A DNA stretch of 63,487 nt from assembly GCA_017534815.1 (NCBI GenBank), contig JAFXVS010000021.1, positions 1 through 63,487 of the forward strand, in the 5' to 3' direction. The position numbers and the translations under genes are program-made. Below the pieces are notes generated by a model. That model had not been told where the DNA came from. It made no database searches and saw only the letters and a list, made by a program, of their open reading frames with translations. This DNA is from Bacteroidaceae bacterium. GTDB lineage: Bacteria > Bacteroidota > Bacteroidia > Bacteroidales > Bacteroidaceae. Positions 44,011 through 51,685 of the stretch are shown here, one piece after another (positions within the stretch are counted from its first letter, which is position 1; each line of letters opens with the position of its first letter).

Positions 44011-44792
44011 AAATATACAATTTACATTATTCTATGCAGCGGGTTCGTACTCTGTGTTTGTTGACCCTCGTCGCGTTAGCCCTCCCCCTTTGGGGGCAGG
44101 GGGGCTCTAAGGCAGAGGCTGATGCCCTATATGAGAAAGAGCAGTATCAGGAAGCTGCTGCTGTTTATGAGTCTGTTCTGAAACAGCAAGGTGTGGCGGC
44201 TGAAGTCTATTATAACTTGGGCAACTGCTATTACAAGTTGGATGAAATCCCGATGGCAGTGCTCAACTACGAACGTGCCTTCTTGCTCGACCCTGGAGAT
44301 GCCGACATCAGAGCCAATCTGGCCTTGGCACGTGGAAAGACCATCGACAAGGTTGTGCCTCCCTCTGAAATGTTCTTCGTCACTTGGTGGCGTGACCTGA
44401 CCAACTGCATGAGCATCAACGCTTGGACCATCACAGGCATTGTGGCCTTCATCCTCATGCTCGTAGGTGTACTGGCCTACATTTTCATGTCGCAGTTGAC
44501 GGTGCGAAAGATTGGGGTCTATGGAGCGATGGTCATGCTTGTCATCGTCATCATAGCCAACTTGGCAGCCTTGTCCCAACACGCCGATCTGACCCATCGA
44601 GACACAGCCATCATTATGGCACCAGCGGTGACCGTGAAGAGTTCACCCAGCGAGACCAGCACCGACCTCTTCCTCATCCATGAGGGTTCCAAGGTCGAGA
44701 TTCTCGACAACTCCATGAAGGAATGGCTGGAAGTGAAATTTGAGGAAGGAAAGCAAGGCTGGGTTCCCCTCAGCACCCTCGAAATCATCTAA
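44007..44792 (+). CDS. batE: Aerotolerance protein BatE (TPR and SH3-like)
   Basis: The 261-residue protein has a signal peptide, two TPR units (EADALYEKEQYQEAAAVYESVL, VYYNLGNCYYKLDEIPMAVLNYERA), two membrane helices (about 135-160 and 168-190), and a C-terminal SH3-like domain (VKSSPSETSTDLFLIHEGSKVEI...WLEV...GWV) that may bind cell wall. It overlaps batD by 4 bases. A GC-rich palindrome (44078-44106) falls within codons for the signal-peptide end. Confidence 0.88.
   Translation: MKIYNLHYSMQRVRTLCLLTLVALALPLWGQGGSKAEADALYEKEQYQEAAAVYESVLKQQGVAAEVYYNLGNCYYKLDEIPMAVLNYERAFLLDPGDADIRANLALARGKTIDKVVPPSEMFFVTWWRDLTNCMSINAWTITGIVAFILMLVGVLAYIFMSQLTVRKIGVYGAMVMLVIVIIANLAALSQHADLTHRDTAIIMAPAVTVKSSPSETSTDLFLIHEGSKVEILDNSMKEWLEVKFEEGKQGWVPLSTLEII
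44078..44106. repeat. GC-rich palindrome inside batE
   Basis: AGCCCTCCCCC and GGGGGCAGGGGGGCT flank a TTT loop. It resembles the C-tract/G-tract palindromes scattered in Bacteroidales intergenic regions, here read as LALPLWGQGGS at the signal-peptide end. Confidence 0.55.
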
Positions 44793-44794
44793 TT

Positions 44795-44850
44795 CTCTCT
44801 ACTCTCAACCCTAAACTCTCAACTCTATACTCTAAGCTCTCAACTCCTTC
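44795..44850. repeat. Eight heptamer repeats between batE and the PAP2 gene
   Basis: CTCTCTA, CTCTCAA, CCCTAAA, CTCTCAA, CTCTATA, CTCTAAG, CTCTCAA, CTCCTTC in 7-base phase, ending one base before the start codon ATG 44852. It is the reverse-complement orientation of the family at 33087 and 37279. Confidence 0.85.
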
Positions 44851-44851
44851 A

Positions 44852-45544
44852 ATGCACGAACTGAACGAACTTGACCATCAACTGACACTCGCCATCAACG
44901 GCAGCGACAGCCTCTTTTGGGACAATCTGATGTACACCGTCACAGACACGTTTTCGTGGACCGTGGTCATCATCACCTTGCTCCTCATCATTTTCAAGAA
45001 CAACTCTTGGAAGGAGGCTGTGATGATCTATGTTACCATCGCCCTGCTCATCTTTGTGGCTGACCGCATTTGCTCTGGTATGGTGAAGCCAATGGTGGCA
45101 AGGTGGCGACCCACACAAGACCCTCAACTGATGTATCTAGTGGATGTGGTGCGTGACTATCGTGGAGGACGTTTTGGCTTCTTCTCCGGTCATGCCTGCA
45201 ACACAATGTGCGTGGCTGTGTTCCTCTCTTGGTTGTTCAGAAGTCCGAAAGTGACAGCCACTCTCATCTTTTGGTCATTGACGACCACATTCACACGCCT
45301 CTATCTGGGTGTGCATTATCTGGGCGATGTCACGGTGGGCTTCATCATTGGAGCCATCCTTGGGTGCCTGTTCTATTGGGTGATGGAGGGTTTTGTGCAT
45401 CCCCACATCGGTATGAAGCACTACATATCCGAGCAGTTCACCTCCACTGGTTATATGCGTAGTGACATGGATACCTTCATGGGCATCATCTTCTTCAACT
45501 ATATCTGCGTCCTCATTTTCTCGATGACTTTAGGTATAGGATAG
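44852..45544 (+). CDS. PAP2-family membrane phosphatase
   Basis: The 230-residue membrane protein has the three phosphatase motifs KPMVARWRP, SGHA (with FFSGHACN), and RLYLGVHYLGDV. Five or six hydrophobic segments are visible. Likely substrates are lipid phosphates such as undecaprenyl diphosphate, phosphatidylglycerol phosphate or lipid A; sequence does not choose among them. It follows batE through a repeat-filled gap and may be the last gene of the operon. Confidence 0.88.
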   Translation: MHELNELDHQLTLAINGSDSLFWDNLMYTVTDTFSWTVVIITLLLIIFKNNSWKEAVMIYVTIALLIFVADRICSGMVKPMVARWRPTQDPQLMYLVDVVRDYRGGRFGFFSGHACNTMCVAVFLSWLFRSPKVTATLIFWSLTTTFTRLYLGVHYLGDVTVGFIIGAILGCLFYWVMEGFVHPHIGMKHYISEQFTSTGYMRSDMDTFMGIIFFNYICVLIFSMTLGIG

Positions 45545-45712
45545 CCGAATCTCTGACAGAAGGGTCGCTTTCTTTATTGTTTATTATCAGCTGATTAATT
45601 ATTGTTTTATTTTTCGACTGGTTTTCTCGAAAAAAGGGATGCTTTTGCAAAGTACACATAGCAATTAGCGTGAAAAAAGTCCCGATAATTCTTTATTCTC
45701 CGAAATTCTCAC

Positions 45713-45720
45713 TACCTTTG
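45713..45720 (+). promoter_or_regulatory. Bacteroidota -7 box for the secreted FlgT/CsgG-like gene
   Basis: TACCTTTG, 19 bases before ATG 45739. The -33 area (CTTTATTC) has no perfect TTTG. Confidence 0.55.
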
Positions 45721-45738
45721 GGGCAAATTTGGAAAGTT

Positions 45739-46653
45739 ATGAATACAAAGCTACAAAATCTACCAGTTCAAATGTGTTTCCAACCTGTGAAGAAGATGCT
45801 GCTGACGGCTGCTCTCTGTTGCTGCGCCATGTTCGTTTCTGCCCAGGTGGAGAGGAATCAGGTGTACAATATCTTCTTGGGCGAGGTGAAATACTCCAAC
45901 CCCAACGATAGATTGACTTCGACCGATGCGCTCGGCCAAATCATGAGGGCTGCCGTGACGGGAAAGGCGACGGTGCAGGCGCCCGAATATCAGGAGGTGG
46001 TGAAGACTGCCGTGGTGAATGGTCTCTCCAGAGCCTACCGCTATCGACTCAGTGAGCGTCAGGCTCAGTTCGGCGACGCATCGGAGGTGGGCAACCTTGT
46101 GGCTGATGTCAATATCACCAACATCGCGGCATCGTCGGAAACGTCTTCCTATAAGGATAAGAATGGCCGGACTCACATCAGCACCAAGTACAGGGGCGAT
46201 GTGGATGTGACCATCACCCTGACGGATGTGGGGACTGGCGATGTGCTGGGCTCTCCCTCGTTCTCAGCTTCAGGCACCAGCTCTTCCGCCACTCCCAGTC
46301 AGGAGGAGGCTTTCAGGAATGGCATGGGCTTGTTCGTCAATCGCATCACCAATTGGCTCAACCAGACTCTGCCGCTGCAGGCCAACATCATCGAGGGCAA
46401 TGCCGTAAAGAAGGACAAGCAGAAGACGGTCTATATCGACTTGGGTAACCGCGAGGGTGCTTATGCTGGCATCCACTTCGGCGTCTATGTCATCACGATG
46501 GTGGCAGGCCGCGAGGCGAGACAACAGATCGGCAAGCTGAAGGTTGAGTCTGTGATGGGCGACGACATCAGTCTCTGCAAGGTGCAAAGTGGTGGCAAGG
46601 ACATCAAGAAAGCCATCGATGCAGGCAAGCAGCTGTTAGTCATCTCCCAATAA
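45739..46653 (+). CDS. Secreted protein with FlgT/CsgG-like C-terminal domain
   Basis: The 304-residue product has an N-terminal export signal ending MLLTAALCCCAMFVSAQ. A middle alpha/beta region follows (VVKTAVVNGLSRAYRYRL, GNLVADVNITNIA, DVDVTITLTDVGTGDVL). The C-terminus (about 220-304) has the pattern GNREGAYAGIHFGVYVI...G...IGKLKVESV...S.CKV, which resembles the C-terminal domain of FlgT and related CsgG-type outer-membrane-associated proteins. I cannot assign a function. ATG 45772 is a possible shorter start. A terminator overlaps its stop codon. Confidence 0.7.
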   Translation: MNTKLQNLPVQMCFQPVKKMLLTAALCCCAMFVSAQVERNQVYNIFLGEVKYSNPNDRLTSTDALGQIMRAAVTGKATVQAPEYQEVVKTAVVNGLSRAYRYRLSERQAQFGDASEVGNLVADVNITNIAASSETSSYKDKNGRTHISTKYRGDVDVTITLTDVGTGDVLGSPSFSASGTSSSATPSQEEAFRNGMGLFVNRITNWLNQTLPLQANIIEGNAVKKDKQKTVYIDLGNREGAYAGIHFGVYVITMVAGREARQQIGKLKVESVMGDDISLCKVQSGGKDIKKAIDAGKQLLVISQ

Positions 46654-46679
46654 GAATGAATATTGGGAGGTTGTTTTAT
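46644..46679 (+). terminator. Intrinsic terminator overlapping a stop codon
   Basis: CTCCCAATA (46644-46652) pairs perfectly with TATTGGGAG (46661-46669), followed by GTTGTTTTATTT. The left arm includes the last codons and the stop codon. Confidence 0.8.
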
Positions 46680-47116
46680 TTGGCTTCCTCTGCAGCCTCT
46701 TCTTCTCCCTCTTCTTCTTTGGCAGCAAACTCGGTGTAGCCGTCAGCCGTGAGTATGTTATACCAGGCAAGAACCTTGCGCATATCGGAAACGCGGACAC
46801 GGTCTGTGTCGTAGTTGGGGAGCACCTTGGCAAAGAAGGCGATGATGTCGTCTTGCGAGGCCTTCTTGGGAGAGAGGTCGAGAGGTTCGGCACCGTAGTT
46901 TGTCTTGATGGACTCGAATACGTCGGCAAGTGGCACTTCGCTATCGTCGTTGGTGTAGATGGAGATGTCGCCGAGCGATACGACACGGTCTGCTCCGAAG
47001 GCTGGAATGCGCTTCTTCTGGGCATCGACGGTTTCAACGATGAGGCTCTTGTTGCCTCGTGAAATGAGTTTGTAGAGTCCGGGCTTGCCGGAGATTGCGA
47101 GAATTTTCTTGATCAT
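46676..47116 (-). CDS. DUF5606 protein
   Basis: The 146-residue soluble protein begins IKKILAISGKPGLYKLISRGNKSLIVE and has a helical middle and a Glu/Ala-rich tail. The family is confined to Bacteroidota and its function is unknown; the first 60 residues look like a small beta-barrel. Its start overlaps the coaE stop by 4 bases, so the two are translated together. Confidence 0.82.
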   Translation of the reverse strand: MIKKILAISGKPGLYKLISRGNKSLIVETVDAQKKRIPAFGADRVVSLGDISIYTNDDSEVPLADVFESIKTNYGAEPLDLSPKKASQDDIIAFFAKVLPNYDTDRVRVSDMRKVLAWYNILTADGYTEFAAKEEEGEEEAAEEAK

Positions 47117-47706
47117 ATTGTTTTGTTTTTTTGAGTTATCGCTTCTATGAGTTGGTCTATTTGCGCTTCCAAGTCTGTGCCATCATTGAGGATGACATAA
47201 TCGGCTTTGGAGCGTTTTTCGTCTTCGTCCATCTGCTGTGCCATGCGGGCTTGAATCTGATCGGCGGTGGCATGGTCGCGAAGGATGGCTCGCTGGAGCC
47301 GTAGGTCGTGAGGAGCGTAAACCTCGACGGTGAGGTCAACGGTGTCTTGGAATCCTGCTTCGAAGAGTAGGGCGCATTCCTGGACGACGATAGGGCTCTC
47401 CTGAAGGTCTGCCCATTGGAGAAAGTCCTGACGGACAGCCGGGTGTACGATGGCATTGACACGAGCGGCATTTTCAGCGTCAGCAAAGAGATAGGCGGCG
47501 ATGCGAGGCTTGTTCAGCTCATTATATATATTATATGTGTCGTCGCCGATGAGCTGACGGAGTTTCTGTCGGATGACGGGGCTCTCTGTCATGAGGCGGC
47601 GAGCCTGGTCATCGCAATGATAGACGGGAATGCCGCGCTGCTGAAGCAGGTGACAGACGTATGTCTTGCCGCTGCCGATTCCTCCTGTGATGCCGATGCG
47701 TGTCAT
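47113..47706 (-). CDS. coaE: Dephospho-CoA kinase
   Basis: The 197-residue P-loop kinase phosphorylates dephospho-CoA in the last step of CoA synthesis. The P-loop GGIGSGKT (8-15), HCDDQARRL (30-38) and the lid region with AILRDHATADQIQARMAQQ match CoaE. It overlaps the ybbR-like gene upstream and the DUF5606 gene downstream by 4 bases each. Confidence 0.95.
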   Translation of the reverse strand: MTRIGITGGIGSGKTYVCHLLQQRGIPVYHCDDQARRLMTESPVIRQKLRQLIGDDTYNIYNELNKPRIAAYLFADAENAARVNAIVHPAVRQDFLQWADLQESPIVVQECALLFEAGFQDTVDLTVEVYAPHDLRLQRAILRDHATADQIQARMAQQMDEDEKRSKADYVILNDGTDLEAQIDQLIEAITQKNKTI

Positions 47707-48683
47707 TCGTTGGCTTGCTCTATGATGTATTCGACGGTTTCAGGCATCAGGCGCAAGTTGCGGATGTTGGTTGGCCGTTGTCGGACATGGAGACGGCATC
47801 GCTTGGCTTCGGAGTTGAGTTCATTGTAGTCAATGACGAGGAGAAAGTCGCTGGGCGTGATTTCATCGTAGAGCGTGGCACTGACAAGGAAGGTGATGGT
47901 GGCCTTCATGGGGAATGTGCGGATAAGCTTGCTGCGTGGCACATTCTCGCTGTAGATGGGCACCTGAAGAGTCTTGTCTGTGAAGATGTCAACGCAGATG
48001 CTGGCATCGACGGAATCTGGAATGGCCTTAGCGCCGCGTGGGACGAGGAGGGCAAGCTTGGTATGAAGGGTGTCCTCGAGGTCGGTGAAAGTGACGTTCT
48101 CAGTCTTGACGCTGTTGATGCCTCCGTAGATGTGCTTAGGTGCGAAGATATCGACGGAGTCAGGCAGCAGGATGGTGCCGCACTGGTAACGTCCTGCTGT
48201 GGTGGTGATGCGTCCGTTGAAGATGACGGGCACGCGCTTGTGCTGTCCGTTGGAGTAGTAGGTCTCGATCTTGTTGGGCGATGTGGACTTGAAGGTCATG
48301 CCCTGTGGTTTCTTGCGCAGGATGGCACGACGGAGCGTGTTGGTGTCGATGATAATCTTGCCGGACTTTTGGCTCACCTCTTTGAAGTTGATGACGAGCT
48401 CAGGGTCTTCGTTGCGCATGAACTTGTGGTAGAAAGCGTTCCAACCCTTGCTGGTGTAGGTGACGTGGATTTCGGAGGGCATGTCGCCCGTAAAGACAAC
48501 GTCCCGTGGTAAGTCCTGAATGGTGAGCCGGTAGGACAAAGTTACTTCCGTGCTTTCCTGAATGGTCTGCAGGAACCAGAAGATGGTTGACAGCATGAGA
48601 AAGATAAGAAACACAGGGAGATTGCGGTCAATCTTGATCAATCGCAATCTTCTAAACAACACTTTGATGAACCCTGTCCCCAT
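47703..48683 (-). CDS. YbbR-domain protein
   Basis: The 326-residue protein has a membrane helix near residues 22-42 (LPVFLIFLMLSTIFWFLQTI) and then repeated YbbR-like beta units (TLSYRLTIQDLPRDVVF, VPVIFNGRITTTAGRY, VPIYSENVP). It should face the periplasm. YbbR proteins accompany CdaA diadenylate cyclases in Firmicutes, but no such cyclase is nearby. It overlaps coaE by 4 bases. Confidence 0.82.
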   Translation of the reverse strand: MGTGFIKVLFRRLRLIKIDRNLPVFLIFLMLSTIFWFLQTIQESTEVTLSYRLTIQDLPRDVVFTGDMPSEIHVTYTSKGWNAFYHKFMRNEDPELVINFKEVSQKSGKIIIDTNTLRRAILRKKPQGMTFKSTSPNKIETYYSNGQHKRVPVIFNGRITTTAGRYQCGTILLPDSVDIFAPKHIYGGINSVKTENVTFTDLEDTLHTKLALLVPRGAKAIPDSVDASICVDIFTDKTLQVPIYSENVPRSKLIRTFPMKATITFLVSATLYDEITPSDFLLVIDYNELNSEAKRCRLHVRQRPTNIRNLRLMPETVEYIIEQANE

Positions 48684-48758
48684 GCCTCTCGCTTCTCACT
48701 TTTTCCTTCTTCCTTCAAACCTACAGTCTCTTATCACCAACTTTTAATCACAAACCTC

Positions 48759-49079
48759 TTATTGTTGTGGCTGCTGGCTGCCCTCGGCATAGACGTAGTT
48801 GCGGTCAATCTGCACGGTGACGCCCTTTGCTATTTCGATGGTGAGGTAGGATTCGCCTTCGTTGAGTGATTTTACTACGCCATGCACGCCACTGGCTGTG
48901 ATGACCTTGCTGCCGATGGTAAGACCCTTGCGGAAATTCTCGATTTCCTTCTGACGCTTACGCTGTGGCTTGATCATGAAGAAATAGATAATGGCGAACA
49001 TGGCAACAATCATGATGATCATGCTCCAATCGAATCCGCCCTTTGCAGCACCCTGTGCTGCTTGAATCATTGTAAACAT
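48759..49079 (-). CDS. yajC: Preprotein translocase subunit YajC
   Basis: The 106-residue protein has one N-terminal membrane helix (WSMIIMIVAMFAIIYFFMI), the motif IKPQRKRQKEIENF, then the small beta domain GLTIGSKVITASGVHGVV. It is an accessory subunit of SecDF-YajC. It lies between nusB and the ybbR-like gene. Confidence 0.94.
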   Translation of the reverse strand: MFTMIQAAQGAAKGGFDWSMIIMIVAMFAIIYFFMIKPQRKRQKEIENFRKGLTIGSKVITASGVHGVVKSLNEGESYLTIEIAKGVTVQIDRNYVYAEGSQQPQQ

Positions 49080-49127
49080 AGTTCTTATTGATTATGATAG
49101 ATAATTCTTGTTTATTATAATAATGTG

Positions 49128-50054
49128 TCACGATTTGGAGAGCTTGTTCTCCTTCTTGAGTTTCTTCGCCACCGCATCGATGATGCCATTGACGTAGCCA
49201 CCGCTCTTGGGTGTGCTGTACCACTTGGCAATCTCGACGTATTCGTTGATGGTGACAGAAACGGGTATCTGCGGAAAACTGAGGATTTCTGCCACAGCAA
49301 TCTGCATGATGATGACATCCATGTAGGCAAGGCGGTTGAACTCCCAGTTCTTAACGCTCTGGCTGATGAGTGTGCGGTAGTACTCGTCGTTGGTGATGGT
49401 GCGTCGGAAGAGTCGGATAGCGAAATCCTGATCTTCGATGTCCTTGTATTCGGGCACGAGCTCCTGGTTGGCACCGTTGGCAGGGTCGAAACGCTTGATG
49501 GTCTTGAGCACGAAGGTGTCCACCACCTCGCGGTCATCGTTCCAGTAGAGGCTCTGCTCCTCAAGGATGTCATCGATGCGCTCATCCTTCATGATGATAT
49601 TCTTGTAAAGTTTGCGCCACAACTCGCGGTCATCTGCATAGGTGGCCTTCTCCAGCGCCATATACTCCTTGTAGTACTCGCTCTGAACAATGTCGGCATA
49701 CAGTTTCTTGATGTAGTCGAGGTCATTGTTCCAAGACTTCTTCTTGGTGTCAACAAACTCTTGCAGTTGCTTGTTCTTTTCCAGCTGTGCAGCAAACTGA
49801 TTGTCGGCAAATCGGTGGCTGACCACCTCGTCAATATGCCCGATGCGGTTCATCTGCTCTCTGTGCTCCACATCCTCGAAGGCGTAGCGCGACACGCTCA
49901 CGATGAGCAACAGCATGTAGTTGTAAAGATCATAAGCCTTGGACAGACTAAAAAGCAGTTCCTTTTCGGCAGTATCAAGGCTTTTCCCACCGTTCTGGTA
50001 GAAAGCATAAATGAGTTGTACAATTTTCAGACGAATAAGTGTGCGGTTTATCAT
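49128..50054 (-). CDS. nusB: Transcription antitermination factor NusB
   Basis: The 308-residue protein has a NusB domain in its C-terminal half (about 180-300; ILEEQSLYWNDDREVVDTFV, then LAYMDVIIMQIAVAEILSFPQIPVSVTINEYVEIAKWYS and GYVNGIIDAVAKKL). The N-terminal half holds a related helical start (MINRTLIRLKIVQLIYAFYQ) and an insertion. It is twice the length of E. coli NusB, which is usual in Bacteroidota. It heads the nusB-yajC-ybbR-coaE-DUF5606 cluster and diverges from the PUR-domain gene. Confidence 0.92.
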   Translation of the reverse strand: MINRTLIRLKIVQLIYAFYQNGGKSLDTAEKELLFSLSKAYDLYNYMLLLIVSVSRYAFEDVEHREQMNRIGHIDEVVSHRFADNQFAAQLEKNKQLQEFVDTKKKSWNNDLDYIKKLYADIVQSEYYKEYMALEKATYADDRELWRKLYKNIIMKDERIDDILEEQSLYWNDDREVVDTFVLKTIKRFDPANGANQELVPEYKDIEDQDFAIRLFRRTITNDEYYRTLISQSVKNWEFNRLAYMDVIIMQIAVAEILSFPQIPVSVTINEYVEIAKWYSTPKSGGYVNGIIDAVAKKLKKENKLSKS

Positions 50055-50136
50055 AATTCAAAAACTCTTTTTTGTGTGTGTTCTTTTTGTATTGGTGAAA
50101 ACTTGTGCTGTTTCGATGTTGTAAATAATTTGAGTG

Positions 50137-50144
50137 CAAATTTA
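50137..50144 (-). promoter_or_regulatory. Possible -7 box for nusB
   Basis: TAAATTTG on the minus strand, about 83 bases before nusB. The -33 region lacks a clear TTTG, so this is tentative. Confidence 0.35.
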
Positions 50145-50288
50145 GGGAATTTCTTTGAAAAAAAGGGCTTTTCACAAGAATGATTGCATGAAAATGAAAA
50201 AAAACAGCCCAAAATCTTGTGTAAACGAAAAAAAAGTAACAATTTTGTGGCAAATTTCAAGAACATACATATTTACAATAACAATATT

Positions 50289-50714
50289 ATGGGTGATACA
50301 GACAAAGACTTGGTGTACTCTGAGAGTATCAAGGCGGGCAAGCGCATCTATTATTTTGATGTGAAGCAGAGCAGAAATGGCGACCGCTACATTGCCATTA
50401 CGGAGAGTAAGAAAATCAATGAGGGTACAATGGACAACCCTCGCTTCGTGTTCGAGAAACACAAACTGTTCCTCTATAAGGAAGACTACGAGAAGTTTGT
50501 TGACGCGTTGATGAAGACATTGGACGTGGCAAAGGGCAACGCTCCTGCTGTGGCTCCTGTTGCCGAAACTCCAGCACCTACTGAAGCTCCAGCCGCTGCT
50601 GCTCCAGCCGCAGAAGAGGCCGCTCCAGCAGTGGAGGCCGCTCCAGCTGAAACGACAGCAGAGGAACCTGCAGAAAAGAAGAGTTTCCTTGACAAGGTGA
50701 AGGATATTTTCTAA
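50289..50714 (+). CDS. PUR-domain (DUF3276) nucleic-acid-binding protein
   Basis: The 141-residue protein has an N-terminal PUR-alpha-like domain: VYSESIKAGKRIYYFDVKQSRNGDRYIAITESKK, then FVFEKHKLFLYKEDYEKF. Bacterial PUR proteins (for example from Borrelia) bind single-stranded DNA and RNA. The second half is an Ala/Pro/Glu-rich linker (about 83-125) and a short basic helix KKSFLDKVKDIF. The frame opens 35 codons upstream, but the start is placed at MGDTDKDL, preceded by an A/T-rich initiation region. Confidence 0.87.
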   Translation: MGDTDKDLVYSESIKAGKRIYYFDVKQSRNGDRYIAITESKKINEGTMDNPRFVFEKHKLFLYKEDYEKFVDALMKTLDVAKGNAPAVAPVAETPAPTEAPAAAAPAAEEAAPAVEAAPAETTAEEPAEKKSFLDKVKDIF

Positions 50715-50728
50715 TAGATTACGGTGCA

Positions 50729-50756
50729 CATTCTGACACATAATCGTGTCGGAATG
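50729..50756 (+). terminator. Terminator-like hairpin after the PUR-domain gene
   Basis: CATTCTGACAC and GTGTCGGAATG form an 11-bp stem (one T-G pair) with loop ATAATC. A T-rich segment (GTTTCTT) follows only after 5 bases, so termination is likely but not certain. Confidence 0.55.
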
Positions 50757-50819
50757 ACACTGTTTCTTAAGGGAAAAGTCTCAAATCTTATATGTAACAA
50801 GAATTTTCCGGGTAAAACT

Positions 50820-50850
50820 TTTGTCATATTCGGCAAAAGTCGTACCTTTG
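50820..50850 (+). promoter_or_regulatory. Consensus promoter of the L25/Ctc gene with a long leader
   Basis: TTTG (50820-50823), 19 bases, TACCTTTG (50843-50850). The leader of about 139 bases before ATG 50996 can form small hairpins (CCACCTCGGTGG at 50880-50893; ATGGGGTGTCCCTAT near 50936-50950), so expression may be controlled in the leader. Confidence 0.8.
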
Positions 50851-50995
50851 TGCCGCTTTTTTGGGCAACACATCAAGCCCCACCTCGGTGGAGGGTATCG
50901 TGTGATGGCGAATTAAGCGCAGAAGGTATGCTGTATGGGGTGTCCCTATGGCTGCCGAAAGTAAACTTAATTTATAGTAACACAAAACTTAAAAA

Positions 50996-51601
50996 ATGAA
51001 AGAAATTACATTGAACGCCCAGACTCGCAAAGAGTTTGGCAAGAAGGCAAGTCGTGACCTTCGTCGCGCTGGTCAGATCCCAGCAGTTTTCTATGGAGTT
51101 GAGAAGGATGAGAAAGGCCTTCCAGTAGCAAAGTCAATCCAGATTTCAGAGAAGGAACTGGCAAAGCTTCTTTACACTCCTAATGTGTATATCGTAAACC
51201 TCGTGGTAGATGGTAAGGCTGTTAAGGCTATCCTCAAAGATCTGCAGTGTGACTTCGTGACAGACCGTCCTGTTCACGTTGACTTCTACGAAATCACAGA
51301 AGACAAGCCTGTTGTGATTGAAATCCCAGTGAAGCTCAACGGTCTCGCAGAAGGTGTACGTGCCGGTGGTAAGCTTGCACTCAACGTTCGCAAGTTGGCT
51401 GTAAAGGCTCTCTACACTCAGTTCCCTGATACACTTGACATCGATGTGACCAACCTCGCATTGGGCAAGGCCATGAAGGTAGGCGAACTCTCTTACGAAG
51501 GTCTCGAAATCATCACTTCAAAGGAGGTGGTTGTATGTGCCGTTCGTATGACTCGTGCTGCTCGTGCCGCTGCTGCTGAGGCTGAGTCAAATGAGGAATA
51601 A
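50996..51601 (+). CDS. rplY: 50S ribosomal protein L25/general stress protein Ctc
   Basis: The 201-residue protein has the 5S-rRNA-binding L25 domain (MKEITLNAQTRKEFGKKASRDLRRAGQIPAVFYG) and the longer TL5/Ctc C-terminal domain (residues about 95-185: VVIEIPVKLNGLAEGVRAGGKL). An Ala/Glu tail ends it. A terminator follows before pth. Confidence 0.94.
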   Translation: MKEITLNAQTRKEFGKKASRDLRRAGQIPAVFYGVEKDEKGLPVAKSIQISEKELAKLLYTPNVYIVNLVVDGKAVKAILKDLQCDFVTDRPVHVDFYEITEDKPVVIEIPVKLNGLAEGVRAGGKLALNVRKLAVKALYTQFPDTLDIDVTNLALGKAMKVGELSYEGLEIITSKEVVVCAVRMTRAARAAAAEAESNEE

Positions 51602-51628
51602 TCCTTAAGGGAAGAAACAATATCCTAT

Positions 51629-51672
51629 GAGGGTGTATCGGCGGTCGTCAGACCTGTGGTACACTCTCTTTA
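51629..51672 (+). terminator. Intrinsic terminator between L25 and pth
   Basis: GAGGGTGTA (51629-51637) pairs with TACACTCTC (51660-51668, one G-T pair), with a further inner pairing, followed by TTTATATAA. Confidence 0.65.
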
Positions 51673-51685
51673 TATAATATAATGT

